Assembly: GCA_043769645.1 (NCBI GenBank)
Contig: JAYVJC010000009.1
Coordinates: 1-29,403, forward strand
Source of the DNA: JAYUDN01 sp043769645
GTDB lineage: Bacteria > Patescibacteriota > Gracilibacteria > BD1-5 > UBA2023
Direction: 5' to 3'
DNA length: 29,403 nucleotides
Shown: positions 16,314-26,750 of the stretch, piece after piece
How positions within the stretch are numbered: the first letter of the stretch is position 1
Layout: every line of letters starts with the position of its first letter
Notes under the pieces: model-generated
Told to the model about the DNA's origin: nothing
What the model saw: the letters and a program-made list of their open reading frames with translations, nothing else
Databases searched by the model: none
Program-made: the position numbers and the translations under genes

Positions 16314-18572
16314 TTATATGATCCAATTCACTCATTTTTTATTTCATTTCTTGAGCTCAGTAATGAATTCATAATTCTTTTTGTGTTCTAAAATCATCTC
16401 TAGATAGAGACTAAACGCATGTCAAACGCTTGTCTTTCCCGTGAATCCAGGAAAGTGTATATCTACTTCTTTCGTATCAGCAATGATGGATTGAAACAGG
16501 GTATTTTCTTCTGATGGTATCCATTTATTTGAGCTCATTCCAAGCACCTGTGTTTGTATCCACTTTCCTGGAGCAACGATCGGCTCTCAAGTAATCATCC
16601 TTTCGAGTATCGATCACATGTATGCTTGTTTTTTCGGATCTTTTGTAATAGCTGGGATAAATCTCTTGAATCCCTCTTCTCACCGCTGAAGCTCAAGCAT
16701 CTTCGATCGAGACTCGAGGAAGAATTCATCGATGACCATCTGTCGGGTACGATTTCTGATGATCTCATGTATAGAAGAAAAATTCGGTCGATTCTTATCG
16801 AGAGTCCGTGTATATGCGACGATTCCTTCGATAAGCTTCCCTTTTTCTCCATCGAAAGCTGTCCCGTCTCATCCAGCGGAGAGTATAGCAAGGAGGTGGA
16901 TTTTCAGAAGTGTGTCTTTCCCTCACTTCTCTTTTCCTCCAGCATCTTCTATCCTCCCACTACTTGCGAACATAGATTCATCCCGAATGTATTTCGTCAC
17001 TATACTTTCGACGCCGCGCTGAAGCTTCTCTTCATAGAGGAATACTTTCTTATTCCAGTCTGGCACGTCTCTCCCGAGAGCAGATCTCATCCATTCCCAA
17101 GGATTGGTTCCGAAGTTCACTGTCGACTGAAAGAGCTTCACTTCTGGAATCGTACCGATATAGGTCCCAAATGGTGTCGGCATCTCGATCCGAGGGATAC
17201 CGATATCGAGGTCATCACTCGTCGTTCCAGTCATCTCGGCAAGCGCTTGTCATCACTTATTGAAGAGGTCGAGGTATTCGGAAATATTGAATACTCAGAG
17301 ATTCGAAGCGAGGTGTCCAGCAGTAGACTTCCCATCCGTATAGAGACTCCCAAATCCGCTATCGAACATATACTGCCATTTCTTCCGATTCATCTCGAGG
17401 AGTATCGCGGCTTCTTTCCCTCCGAGTACCATAGCCCCTCAGAGAGCCATGCCCGCTATCGGACGCATGTAGAAAGGGATCGGGAGCTTCGCTCCGATGC
17501 GAGTCCCTGTGATGAGCTTGTTCCCTGTCGTGAAGAGAGCCATCTCAGAAGCTCACTGCATGAATGTCGAGATGTCTTGGTATTTCGAAAAGTGACTGAA
17601 AAATACTGGAAAGAATATGAGCTCTCCTGCATTTCGCCCGAGAAGCTTCATGAGACTATTGACTCTGTCTACCCAGGATTTTCCTGCGGGAAGTGACTCT
17701 ATCTTCGTAAGTATCGCTTCTTTCGCTGATTCAAATTCACTTTTCGAAATCTGACTTTCAGGATGCTGTCTCCGAAACTCATCATAGGTCATCTTCGCAA
17801 GCGACTTCCTCGTCTCCTGCAATGCTCGTTCCTGTGGTGAGTAGAATCCTCATTCAGCAGGATTGTGGATATATCCATTTTTCTCGATAATTTTCAGGAG
17901 ACTTGCTCGTATAGATTCCTTGGTTCACTTATAGGCTTCGCTAAGTGATATGATTTCCATCTTTCCTGTCGTCGTATTTCTGATCATGATCTTCGAAATG
18001 ACGAACTCTGCTCATCGTTTTCCTCATAAACTGAGAGTCCAGAGGTTATGGGCAGAGATAGCAGTCGTAAGAGCAGCAGGGAGATAGGATAGGATGATAC
18101 TTCCGTCGAAGAGTGATTCTGTCGTAGCTTCTTTTTCGAGTGATTCGAGACCCTTACGAGTCTCAGTTTTGATAGCATCCGTACTGGGACGAGGGAGGAG
18201 GATATTGTTCCATCCTTCGATGAGATTAAAAGTATGAGAAGGGATACCACTTTTATGATTAATACTCAATACTCCATTTTCAGTGATCTGTATCGAGTTC
18301 ACATTTTTGATATCAAATCCAGGAAGTTTTGTAATCTGAAGATAGAGCTTCTTGCGAGTTTCTCTATACTGTGGACTGTGTTTCTCTATGGGTATAATAG
18401 CATCGCCGTATCAAGTGACCGGCTCAAGATTTTGAATATAAGCATCGAGAAATCCCCATAGTGCAGTAAAATCTCATCCTATCTCATGCGATTGAGTATA
18501 AAATTCATTTTTCCCTGTACGGATAAGTAGCTCACGAGCGTCAAGTGAGCGTAGGGGTTTCTCAGTCGACAT
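16314..18572 (-). CDS. Gene F: large unknown protein, 752 aa
   Basis: I do not recognise a family. The first 260 residues look like a mixed globular domain starting MSTEKPLRSLDARELL. A helical charged part follows (residues 240-310). Two hydrophobic stretches lie near 311-334 (AGELIFFPVFFSHFSKY) and 361-384 (PFYMRPIAGMALGGAMVLGG), which could be a membrane hairpin. The C-terminal 350 residues appear soluble and helical, with W-rich motifs such as NPWEWMRSALG and many TGA-Gly codons. No signal peptide, nucleotide-binding loop or metal motif is seen. The layout of soluble part, short hydrophobic centre and soluble part is shared with genes E, G and H. It lies 31 bp after gene G and is followed by a terminator. 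Confidence 0.72.
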
Positions 18573-18603
18573 AAAGTATGTGTATTAATTTAATATTTGA
18601 GAA

Positions 18604-20850
18604 CTATTTTTTGAATAACTTAATTCCTGACTCTAAAATGAGGCCTACTTTTGAGACTTTTATTCAATCAATTATTAATCCTGCCTTTTTCCAAGCATTA
18701 GGAAATTTACCGTTCAATGCATGGAGTTCATTCATTTTGATATCTAGAGCAAGATAATTCCGAGCTATTTCAGTATTAAAATGTCCTATTTGTGCCTTCA
18801 CACCAGAATTGCCTGGAGCATCTGGAGTATATGAAGCTGAGAGTGGATTATCGAGCTTTTGTTTTGTTAGAGAATCAGTTAGATTACCCGATGGATCGAA
18901 TACGAAGTTAGATTTTCCGTAACGACTCAAGGAAGAGCTTGGTTTACCTGTTAAGCCTCGTAGCTGGGAATCAATTCATGGAAGCTTTGTTTCCCGTATT
19001 GATTTTTCTTCAGCTATAAGAGAATCTAACTTCGCATTTTCTCTATCATAAATAGCTTTGTCAGCTTTATATAAAGGATCTAATTTAAGAGAGTCGACAT
19101 CTACGAGTTGTCTTCATGTAGGATTCTTAGAATCCGCAGGATACTTAAATCTTACACTATGACCGTCTGCAGTAGCCAGGGCATTATTTACAACTGTTTG
19201 TTGGGCTGGTAATGCAGTTCATATATCTGTTAATCGCTTTGTGAGCTTTCCATATTCGTTTTCGAGAGAAAGTCTCGCTTCGAGTTTCTTTTGCGCCTCC
19301 TGAAGTTCTTTTAACTTTGCTTCATTGTCAGCTATGGTGTCTTGTAGAATCTGCAAATCTCATAATGGTTTCTCAGCTGCTGGTATAATATCGTAGACAT
19401 CACTACCTACACGAAACTCTATCGGTTTAGCATCTGCTGCAGCCTGTCGAAGTCGAGTCTGGAGATTGGCCGCTGCGGCAGGTGCTGCTGCTTTCACTCG
19501 AGCATTTTCCTTGAATTGCCATTTTTTCGGATCTTTTTCTCATACTATTACTCGCTCAAGTTTTGCATCCCACTCAGCCATTTTTTTGGCGTCAGTGATA
19601 GGACGGTCTCAGAGCTCTATGTATCGAGCGACTCTATTATTGTATTCAGTGATTTCCGCTGGAGATGCGATAGCATTCTTTATGGCATCTCCGAGTTCTT
19701 TTATCTGATATGGAGTTCCGGCAATTCAACCATTTGATTGACGATAGATTTCTTTGAGTATATTTTCATGTGCCATACGATCAATCGTCCTCTTCATATC
19801 AAGTTCTCTCACAGGAGCGTCGACTGGTCAAGCAGAGGGAGCAGCTCATGGAGCTGCTGCAGGAGTAGCTGAACCACGATTTCTTACAGCTCCAGCAGCG
19901 GCAGTTGCTCATGCTTTTACTCATTTTGCACCAAGGTTCATTCATTTTCCGATTAGTGATCCTATAGCTCCTGCTATAGCTACTCAAGCTGCTCAAAGAG
20001 CCCTCCCAAGTACCCATTTTCCAGCTTTATACAAAAGTACTCATGCGACAACTGATGCCACAATAGTACCACCTCATACTATGACTGCTTTTTTTACAAA
20101 TCCTTCACCAAGCAAAGACTCTATCATACCAGCTTGCACTTCTGGTTTTGTTAGCGCTTCTCAAAGCCCTTTCAGCATAGCAGTTATTACTTGCCGTTTC
20201 TCAGTAACTGAACTAAAAGTAGTCTTATCGAAAATAAAGGGAAAGGTACCAGAACCTTTTATAGAAGTATCAAGACTATTCGTATCTTTTGCTGATTCAC
20301 CCTCAAGCCAATTTATAAAGGCAAGATTGAAATCTCTTGATTGATATATGGCATCAGTTATATCAGACTGAGTAGATGGTTCATATCAAGGAAGCTTACT
20401 GAGTGCAGAACGTATAGTAGACAAATATTCTCATTTATATTTATCAGTACCTGGATCTCAAAATGCTTTCGATACAGAGATACGAGCATATCAAGCCGCG
20501 TTAGATACTTCCTTTGGAACTACTCATTTTAAAACTTCATTCTTTTTATCACCTCAGTCTCTTTGTGTTCAAGCAGGAGTAGTCACAGGTTGGGCAGGCA
20601 CTGATGGGCTTCCTGCTTCTTGTAGCAGAGCTCTAAGTTGTCCATGGATATCATCACCTATAGCTTTCTTCTCAGCTTCGAGAGCCGCGAGGAACTGTAC
20701 CTTCTCTTCAGAAGAAAGTCACTCCATATCTTCAAGGGTTACTTCAGGAGTGGCAAGTACACGATTGACATGAGCTGCGTCTTGTTTTTGAGAAAGATTT
20801 ACCTTGAGCCTGTCTCTGGCACTTTCCGGTATGTTGACTGATTTAGTCAT
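18604..20850 (-). CDS. Gene G: large unknown protein with Ala/Gly-rich membrane region and coiled coil, 748 aa
   Basis: I do not recognise a family. Residues 1-90 are helical and acidic (LEDMEGLSSEEKVQFLAALE). A long Ala/Gly/Val-rich hydrophobic region at about 252-305 (AVIVGGTIVASVVAGVLLY, then GRALGAAGVAIAGAIGSLIG) could span the membrane twice. An Ala/Pro-rich linker follows (about 310-345). The C-terminal half holds a heptad-like coiled coil at about 490-545 (DNEAKLKELQEAQKKLEARL) and ends in a lysine-rich helix. No signal peptide is seen. The gene lies between H and F with gaps of about 30 bp, so the three are probably one operon. It has many in-frame TGA codons. Confidence 0.72.
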
Positions 20851-20879
20851 AATTATGAACGGTTAAGGTATATGAGTAT

Positions 20880-22940
20880 TTATTTTTTATAGATTTCGGT
20901 AATAAGATCTTTCAGCGTTTTAGTCTTCCACGCTGCCTCTGGAAATTTTGTCTTGAATTCATCGAGAGTTACTTGTCATTCTTTGAGATTATTTCCAGGT
21001 GCAGAAAGAGGCTGACCCATACCAATATAGGTTCTAAGTACTTTCTTGAGGAGGTATCGACTCATATTATCAGGGATATCTCATGTGGTAGGAAAGAGGT
21101 TCATCCCTTGATTCGAGAAAATTGACTGATCAATATCATTGGTGTAGATAATCTTATCAAGAGTAATGTTCTGTATAGAGTCGACATGAACGACTTTGAG
21201 ATAATCATCAAGAGTAGCATTTTGTTCCTTTTTCTTTTTCGGGAGATTTACGATGACCTCGAGCAGGGAATCATTTCCACGGATTTTAGCAACTCATGCT
21301 TTCTGGAATTCACTTATATTTTTCTCATCAAACTGAACTCGAACAGTTGGAGCGGCGGGAGCCGCAATTGGTGCAACACTTCCAGATACCGTACCTTTTA
21401 AATCTGCTGCTACTTGCTTTGCTCAACCTACAAGATTTCCTTTCATTTCTCTTCCGAGTTCTGTATTTCCGAGTTCATTTACGGCCTTTATCCCAACCAT
21501 GCCGAGGAGAAGCCCTCCTATAGTTTTCATAAATCAGAACTTCCATATGCCTCCGATAAGTAAAGTAAGAGATACCCAAGGATATTTCGAGATCGCGAGC
21601 ATAGGGTTATCCATGAAGGTTTCGATGGTAAGTTCTTTGGGTTTCTGCTCCTGAGCCATCTGTGCTCTTTCTCTAGCGATGCCACCACTGCTGACACGAT
21701 CAACGCTCGACACGACAGTAGCATACTGTGGCGAGGCGAGAAACTCTGAACTCGCTTCTCGTAACTTCACTTGTCTTAGAGCATCTGGTGCAAGATTATA
21801 TCATGCAAACCCGCCATTGACATACGAAATGAGGAATGCCTTCTCATCAGGAGTAGCGGAAGATTTATTGATAGCTTGGATTTTCTGGGCGGGTGTTCAT
21901 TTGATTATATCGATCTTGAGAGCCTCTCAGAGAAAGAGTGCATATTTGTCTGTGGATATATTTTTGATATCGACTTTCTGAGTATCGAGGTATGCGCCAA
22001 AGCTTCATGATCACACAAGTATAGCTCTCTGGAGTTCACTGATAGTAAGTTTCCCTGCTCCCATATAGGCTGAGAGGGTAGCCTCAAGGAGTTCAGTGTT
22101 TTTCTGATCGATATTATGTTGAATCGAAAACTTATTTCACTGGATAGTCATCACATACCCAGAGACTGCGAGCTTCGACCAGAGGTAGGATACAATCACT
22201 TTTTTTCCATCTGGATCTTTTTCGAGTGCGAGTTTATCGAGAAGTTTTGTCAGACTTCCGACCGTCACAGGGTTCGATACCTCGTTTTCAAGTGATTTTT
22301 TGAGTGTCAGGAGTGTCACGCTATCGACCATGACTTCCATTTTATCTGACGCTACGCTCACCACAGGAGTTCAGAATGCTGAACGGATAATCTCTCATCT
22401 TTTTCATCGCGCAATGACATCATCTCATGACACTCACTTGAGTGCGGTTATGAGCTCTTCATATTTCGCCATAGATAGAGTTCTTGGGCCCTTAAAATCT
22501 CGAATAAATGAGCTATTTGCCGGATCTTGGGTAAGGTAGGCATCCGGATATTCCACTCACCTCTCTTTCAGTGCTGAACATATATCATGAGTAGTATCGA
22601 AGGTGATACTTTCGATTTCTTCCCTGAGTTTATTCCTTACGACGATTCTGAGAAGATTTTGTTGTTCAAAACGACCTTGCAGTTTATTTAATCGGGAAGA
22701 AAGATCGGCTAATTCAGCTTCAGTAAGAGAAATCTCTGGAAAATTCTTCGCTACATTTACGGATGAGAATAATATATTGAGTTTATCTTCAGTCCATCCT
22801 TTTGCTTTCAGAAAGGCCTGAAGCTGATCGAGATTCGTGAATCTAAAAGGTGTAGAATCTACATTACCTCCTACAGATTGAACTTCTACTGTCATATTTT
22901 GTATATTAAAAATAATACTTTCACCCATCCACTCTACCAT
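20880..22940 (-). CDS. Gene H: large unknown membrane-associated protein, 686 aa
   Basis: I do not recognise a family. The N-terminal 390 residues are soluble, mostly helical, with repeated LTEAEL/LTISEL-type helix starts. A hydrophobic pair lies at about 453-487 (YPWVSLTLLIGGIWKF, then FMKTIGGLLLGMVGIKAV), consistent with a membrane hairpin. An Ala/Pro linker (APIAAPAAPTV) leads to a C-terminal domain of about 170 residues. The start chosen is ATG 22938-22940, which has GGAG five bases upstream, one of the few Shine-Dalgarno-like sites in the window. A later Met (MTVEVQSVGG) is an alternative. It is first in the H-G-F unit. A clear -35/-10 pair upstream is not seen; TATAAA near 23017 is a weak candidate. 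Confidence 0.72.
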
Positions 22941-23180
22941 ATTTTCTCCACTCTGGCAAATTATCAGAACAGAAAGACCATGAAAAGTGTGGAATTACTA
23001 GACATTTTATTTATTTATAGTGGGAAAGCAAATATTTCGGCGTTGATTTGACTCAAAAAACCAGTCAATAAAAGATTATTCAAATAATTGAAAGGTGATT
23101 GCATTTCTCAAAAACAGAAAACTTTCAACCTAAAAGCCTTTGACTTGAGAACTTTCTACTTGAGAACTTGATAACTTTTC
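22941..23180. other. Intergenic region before gene H
   Basis: No gene is seen. It holds an inverted repeat TTGACT / AGTCAA with a 9-bp loop (23048-23068) without a U-tract, and a run of ACTTGAGAACTT-type repeats (about 23130-23175) just after the exonuclease stop. Confidence 0.5.
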
Positions 23181-23783
23181 CTAAAACAACCGCATCACTT
23201 CGGATTCAGGAAGACGGATAACACCGCGTTTGACGAGCTCAGCAAAAGACCGTGTAGTCGCTTCGACATCCGCCATCGCATCGTGCGCTCCTTCGAAGTA
23301 CTCTCAGAAGAGGTGTCGATGGAGCTCCGAAAGCTTCGGTGGTTTCCACGCCATCCCTCGACCAGGAAGTCGACAGTATTCAGTCGATCCTCGCATCGTA
23401 CAGAGCGTTTTCATCGGTGTATACTCACCCTTTCGCCCATATCGCTCGAGCTCATAGCCGAGGACTCCTTCATCGTATTCGATATTATGACCGATGACGA
23501 CTTCCGCTGTATTGAGGATCTTGAGGATGGTATCGAGGTGCTCATCAAATGAGAGCTTCTCGATGAGATCCTTATCATATATGCCGTGCACTTGCGAAGC
23601 TGCAAAGGGTATCGAAATGTGGGGTTTGATCATAATATCTTCTCGCGAAATTTCGCGGTATTCTCAGTTTCTATTCATTTCTCCTGTAATAGAAGCGAAC
23701 TGGATAATATAGGGCTGCTGATCTAGCGTCCCCTCTCGTACCGGAAATCCGGTAGTTTCTGTATCCCAAACGGTGAAGAGCAT
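23181..23783 (-). CDS. DnaQ-like 3'-5' exonuclease (DEDDh)
   Basis: The 200-residue protein is a DEDDh exonuclease domain. Exo I is FTVWDTETTG with Asp7 and Glu9. Exo II is VVIGHNIEYDEGVLGYEL with Asp104. Exo III is GAHDAMADVEAT with His167 and Asp172. These four carboxylates bind two metal ions that cleave DNA or RNA from the 3' end. Family roles include polymerase III epsilon proofreading, RNase T and oligoribonuclease-like trimming. The ISIPFAASQVHGI segment is typical of epsilon-type proteins. No polymerase-binding tail is evident, so I cannot decide between proofreading and a stand-alone nuclease. Two TGA-Gly codons occur. It ends at TAG, right before intergenic repeats. Confidence 0.88.
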
Positions 23784-23789
23784 ATTTCG

Positions 23790-23870
23790 GTTGAAGGTTA
23801 AAAGTTGCAGGTTACAAGTTGAAAATTACGGGTTACAAGTTGAAAGCTTCAGGTTGAAAGAAAGTATAGT
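23790..23870. repeat. Intergenic repeats of the ggttacaagttgaaa type
   Basis: At least four imperfect copies of a 10-12 bp word (aaggttaaaagttgc, ggttacaagttgaaa, ggttacaagttgaaag, ggttgaaag) lie between the exonuclease start and the next gene. Related words recur in most intergenic gaps on the right side of the window. Confidence 0.7.
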
Positions 23871-23901
23871 AGGTTTACATCCCAAGAAAGTATCAGAACA
23901 T

Positions 23902-24264
23902 TTAGTGACTCTCATTTTCATAGTCTTTCAGATACTTGATGAGTCAGTATAGAAGTTTTGAAACATTTTCCGCTCGAGTATAGAGTGTATCAAAAGTTTT
24001 TTCATCGATATATTCCAGATCGAGTGCAAGATATAGAAACGAGCGTACTTCTCCCACTGAGCCTCTAGAAATATGGAGAAAGTGGAGAAACTCTTTATTG
24101 GTATTTCTTTCAAACCCTTCCGCAATATTAGCGGATATAGAGATAGAAGCTCTCTGTATCTGATCACGGAATGAATAATCCTTGCAACTGTTAAAGGCAG
24201 AATAAATATCTTTTGTCAGAATTCTGGCCTGTTTCCAAGAGTCAATTTCTTCAAAACGTTTCAT
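23902..24264 (-). CDS. Four-helix-bundle protein (S23/IVP family), second copy
   Basis: The 120 residues carry the family core YSFRDQIQRASISISANIAEG (residues 30-50) and SRGSVGEVRSFLYLALDLEY. This is similar in layout to the protein at 2985-3359 but clearly diverged. One TGA-Gly lies near the C-terminus (LLYGLIKYLKDYENESH) and the stop is TAA. The family was named from insertions in 23S rRNA genes; no rRNA flanks this copy. It stands alone between secY and the exonuclease with repeats on both sides. The function is unknown. Confidence 0.87.
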
Positions 24265-24332
24265 ATATTCTGTTACTTAAAACTTGTACGCGCTATCGGA
24301 ACTTGCAACTTTCAACTTGAAACCTGCAACTC

Positions 24333-25652
24333 CTAATGAAACTTCTTGTAATCGAAACTCTTCATATCCGTATCGATTCGGCGGATAATATCGAGGACCA
24401 CTCCGACGACGATAATGAGTCCCGCACCTGAGATGAGGAAATCAAGTCGTGAGGTTCCGGAGAGATTGAAGAACTGAAACTCGGTATTGAGTTTCGTGAT
24501 GGCATAGGGGAATATCGCAATAATCGCGAGGAATCCACCTCCGAAGAGGTTGAGATGATCTGATACCTTCTGAAGGTAGGTAGCGGTCTCCTTTCCAGGA
24601 CGAACGCCTGGGATATAACCACCTCGTTTCTGGATACTTTCAGCGACTTCGGTCGTATTGAATGTGATCGACACGTAGAAATAGGAGAATCCGAGAATGA
24701 GGATAAAGTACACTCCGATATAGAGCCACGTCGGGTTCTGGAGCGAGAGATTCGTCGCAAGCCATGATCCGATGTCCCCCCACTGTCCACCGCGACGAGA
24801 AAGGATCTGACCGATGAGAGATGGGAAGGTGATGAGGGACACGGCGAAGATGATCGGCACCATCCCGGCTTGATTGATCTTGATCGGGAAGTAAGATTTT
24901 TCTTCTCGCCCCGTTCGAGTATAGATGAGCGGAACCTTTCGGAATCCCTCAGTAAATCGTATGATAATATAAATGACTCCGATCGTCAGGAACGTGAGGA
25001 AAATAAGTGGGCCATAAGAAGCCGTACTCAGGTACCCGAGGATATGCTGAGGCACACCTGTCAGTACTCCTGCGAAGATGATAATCGAACTTCCGTTTCA
25101 GATACCAGCTTCTGTGATAAGATCACCAAGCCAGAGGAGGATCATAGTCCCTGCCGTGATCATAATCATCGCTGGGAATATCACTCCCCAGAAGTTTGTC
25201 GTATCGATGATAGAAACTCAGGCCGTACCCGTTCCGACGAGACTATTGAGGAGAAAAATCATCCCGTAGCTCTGCGCGAGAGCGAGAGGAAAGGTGAGGT
25301 ATCGAGTATAATTATTGAGCTTCTTCTGACCCTGTTCTCCTTCTTTTTTGAGGGATTCGAGAGACGGAACGATAACCGCAAGGAGCTGGATAATAATTGT
25401 CGCATTGATATACGGGGCAAGTCCCATGAGAACTATAGAGAACTGTTCGAGACCACCTCCCATGAGTGAACCAAAGAAAGCAAGCTGCGTATTCGCCTGA
25501 AGCTGCGTCGTAAAAGCCGAGAGCAGGGCGACATTCACCCCTGGGACTGGGATGGTTGAAAGGAGCTTGTAGACCGCGATTATACCGAGAGTTACAAGGA
25601 TCTTGCGTCGGATATGTGGAGTCTCCCAAATAGTTCTAGCTTGAGCAATCAT
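24333..25652 (-). CDS. secY: Preprotein translocase subunit SecY
   Basis: SecY forms the protein-conducting channel of the inner membrane. The 439 residues and about ten hydrophobic helices match the family. Conserved parts visible: the N-terminal IRRKILVTLGIIAVYKLLS, PVPGVN, the plug-region GGGLEQFSIVLMGLAPYINA, ITEAGIGNGSSIIIFAG in the middle, and the cytosolic loop YIPGVRPGKETATYLQK. TGA codes for the second Gly of GIGNG, one of the most conserved parts of SecY, and for a Gly in GTGTAGVSII. The C-terminus ends DMKSFDYKKFH before TAG. It is normally transcribed with rplO; here a plus-strand gene and a terminator intervene, and a likely promoter lies just upstream. Confidence 0.96.
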
Positions 25653-25676
25653 AGTGGTAAATTAACGTGGGGGCAT

Positions 25677-25706
25677 TGTATAGAAAAACTGAGAAAAACC
25701 AAATGG
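25677..25706 (-). promoter_or_regulatory. Possible promoter of secY
   Basis: On the minus strand TTGGTT, a 16-bp spacer and TACAAT (within CTATACAAT) lie about 25 bp before the secY start. A separate promoter is expected because the terminator at 26112-26145 cuts secY off from rplO. The match is moderate. Confidence 0.45.
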
Positions 25707-25720
25707 AAAGCGAAATAAAA

Positions 25721-25756
25721 TTGACAGGTAAAAACAAAAGGTATAGACTGAGTCTA
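25721..25756 (+). promoter_or_regulatory. Promoter with palindromic operator for the 99-aa gene
   Basis: TTGACA (25721-25726), a 15-bp spacer and TATAGA (25742-25747). Overlapping the -10 box is the perfect 6-1-6 palindrome TAGACTGAGTCTA (25744-25756). A palindrome in this position is a typical repressor site. Confidence 0.45.
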
Positions 25757-25770
25757 CCTTCATACAAATT

Positions 25771-26070
25771 ATGCTATCAGCAAATGTCGAAACTAAAGTT
25801 AAATGATCTCCAATTCAATGAGAAAAAAAAGGGTGGTTTCCTAAACCAGATGAAAACTATAAAATTATTATGGGATCGGTGGGTAACCCATGAGAAACAA
25901 GTACAAGATGGATGAAAGGAGAAATAGCTATACATGACTTCTATAAATGGAGGGGAAGCGTTCTTCATAACGTAACTATTTATAATTCTGATTGAGAAAT
26001 TTTATGGGGGAATTGGGCAGGATTTGTAAGAAGTAGGATACAAGAACAGGTAAATCGAAGCATACACTAA
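25771..26070 (+). CDS. Hypothetical protein, 99 aa
   Basis: I do not recognise a family. The frame from ATG 25771 to TAA 26068 is open only with four TGA codons read as Gly (KGSPIQGEKKGWF, NPGETSTRW, NSDGEILWG), all in sensible glycine turns, which supports it as real. The protein is rich in Trp, Lys and Asn, contains alternating beta-like segments (YKIIMGSVG, EIAIHDFYKW, VLHNVTIYN) and ends in a short basic helix. No signal peptide or membrane helix. It lies on the opposite strand to the ribosomal genes on both sides. It has a promoter with an overlapping palindrome and shares a terminator with rplO. This looks like a gene inserted into the operon. Confidence 0.65.
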
Positions 26071-26111
26071 AAAAACATTAATTTTAGACTAACATATATG
26101 TATTAGAAGAG

Positions 26112-26145
26112 AAAAATCCCCATACCTTGCGATATGGGAATTTTT
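26112..26145. terminator. Bidirectional terminator
   Basis: AAAAATCCCCATA, loop ccttgcga, TATGGGAATTTTT. A run of T follows the stem on both strands, so it can end the 99-aa gene on plus and the ribosomal operon (after rplO) on minus. Confidence 0.8.
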
Positions 26146-26201
26146 AATAATTACTTATTTTAGAATATACCTGCTATTTGCTAACATCTATTTACTACAA
26201 G

Positions 26202-26651
26202 CTACACATTCGCCTGTCCTCCAGCCTTTTCAATAGTTGCCTTGGCAGAAGCAGAGTACGAATCAGCAAGTATAGTCAGGGCGTGAGTGAGTTTCCCGGC
26301 TCCGAGAATCTTGAGGAGTTTTCCTTTTTCCCGAATGATACGGCGCTCGTAGAGAACCGCGTAGTCGATAGTCGTCACTCCGAGAGCTCCGAGCTTCTCG
26401 AGGGTATAGAGGTTGACAGAAATATACTCTTTCGGTTCGAAGGCGGTAAATCCACGAAGTTTCGGGATACGACGAAAGAGTGGAGTCTGTCCTCATTCGA
26501 AGGTCGCATATCGCTTGCGTCCGGTACGTGAATTTTGTCCATTCATACCACGTCCAGCAGTACCTCCGAGTCCGGAAGCTCGACCTCGAGCTCGGCGAAC
26601 ACGCTTTTTTTGGGATCCTGGGACAGGAGCGAGACTTGTAAGATTGGTCAT
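26202..26651 (-). CDS. rplO: Ribosomal protein uL15
   Basis: The 149 residues start MTNLTSLAPVPGSQKKRVRR and contain the L15 signature: GRGxGSGxGxTAGRGxKGQ, here as ARGRASGLGGTAGRGMNGQNSRTG. The aspartate/isoleucine-rich C-terminal domain ends KAGGQANV, then TAG. One TGA gives the Gly in ATFEGGQTPLFRR. uL15 binds 23S rRNA late in large-subunit assembly. An ATG upstream in the same frame at 26745-26747 would add a 32-residue repeat-derived extension and is less likely. It is preceded by repeat words and directly follows rpsE in the operon, with no uL30 gene between. Confidence 0.95.
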
Positions 26652-26750
26652 AGAGAGTAAGTTATCAGGTAGAAGGGTAGAGAGTAGAAGTCTCAGGCTA
26701 TTTTCAAAATACTTGAAAATTTGAGAACTTTTTCCTTGAAACCTCATTAA
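26652..26750. repeat. Repeats in the rpsE-rplO gap
   Basis: About 99 bp holding agggtagagagtag-type and acttgaaaatttgagaactt-type words, the same families found inside mnmA and near the exonuclease. No rpmD (uL30) gene fits here. Confidence 0.6.

Noticed and set aside
16554..17696. A 380-codon open frame on the plus strand opposite gene F
   Set aside because: It is an antisense shadow of gene F with Ser/Arg/His-rich nonsense composition and no recognisable domain; gene F is continuous with its neighbours.
19754..20344. Ala/Ser-rich plus-strand frame of 196 codons
   Set aside because: It lies opposite the Ala/Gly-rich membrane region of gene G, whose composition explains it.
23048..23068. 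Inverted repeat TTGACT/AGTCAA as terminator of the exonuclease
   Set aside because: The stem is only 6 bp, no U-tract follows on the minus strand, and it lies more than 100 bp past the stop.
2910..24335. CRISPR array in the repeat-rich gaps
   Set aside because: Repeats are short, degenerate and without regular unique spacers; no cas gene is present.
1120..25220. Many genes seem interrupted by TGA, as if pseudogenes or frameshifted
   Set aside because: Continuing through TGA in the same frame restores conserved family sequence each time, and the codon falls on conserved glycines.
25667..25915. Plus-strand frame starting at GTG 25667
   Set aside because: It overlaps the promoter of the 99-aa gene in another frame and has no family pattern; the frame from 25771 places TGA codons at plausible glycines and extends to a terminator.
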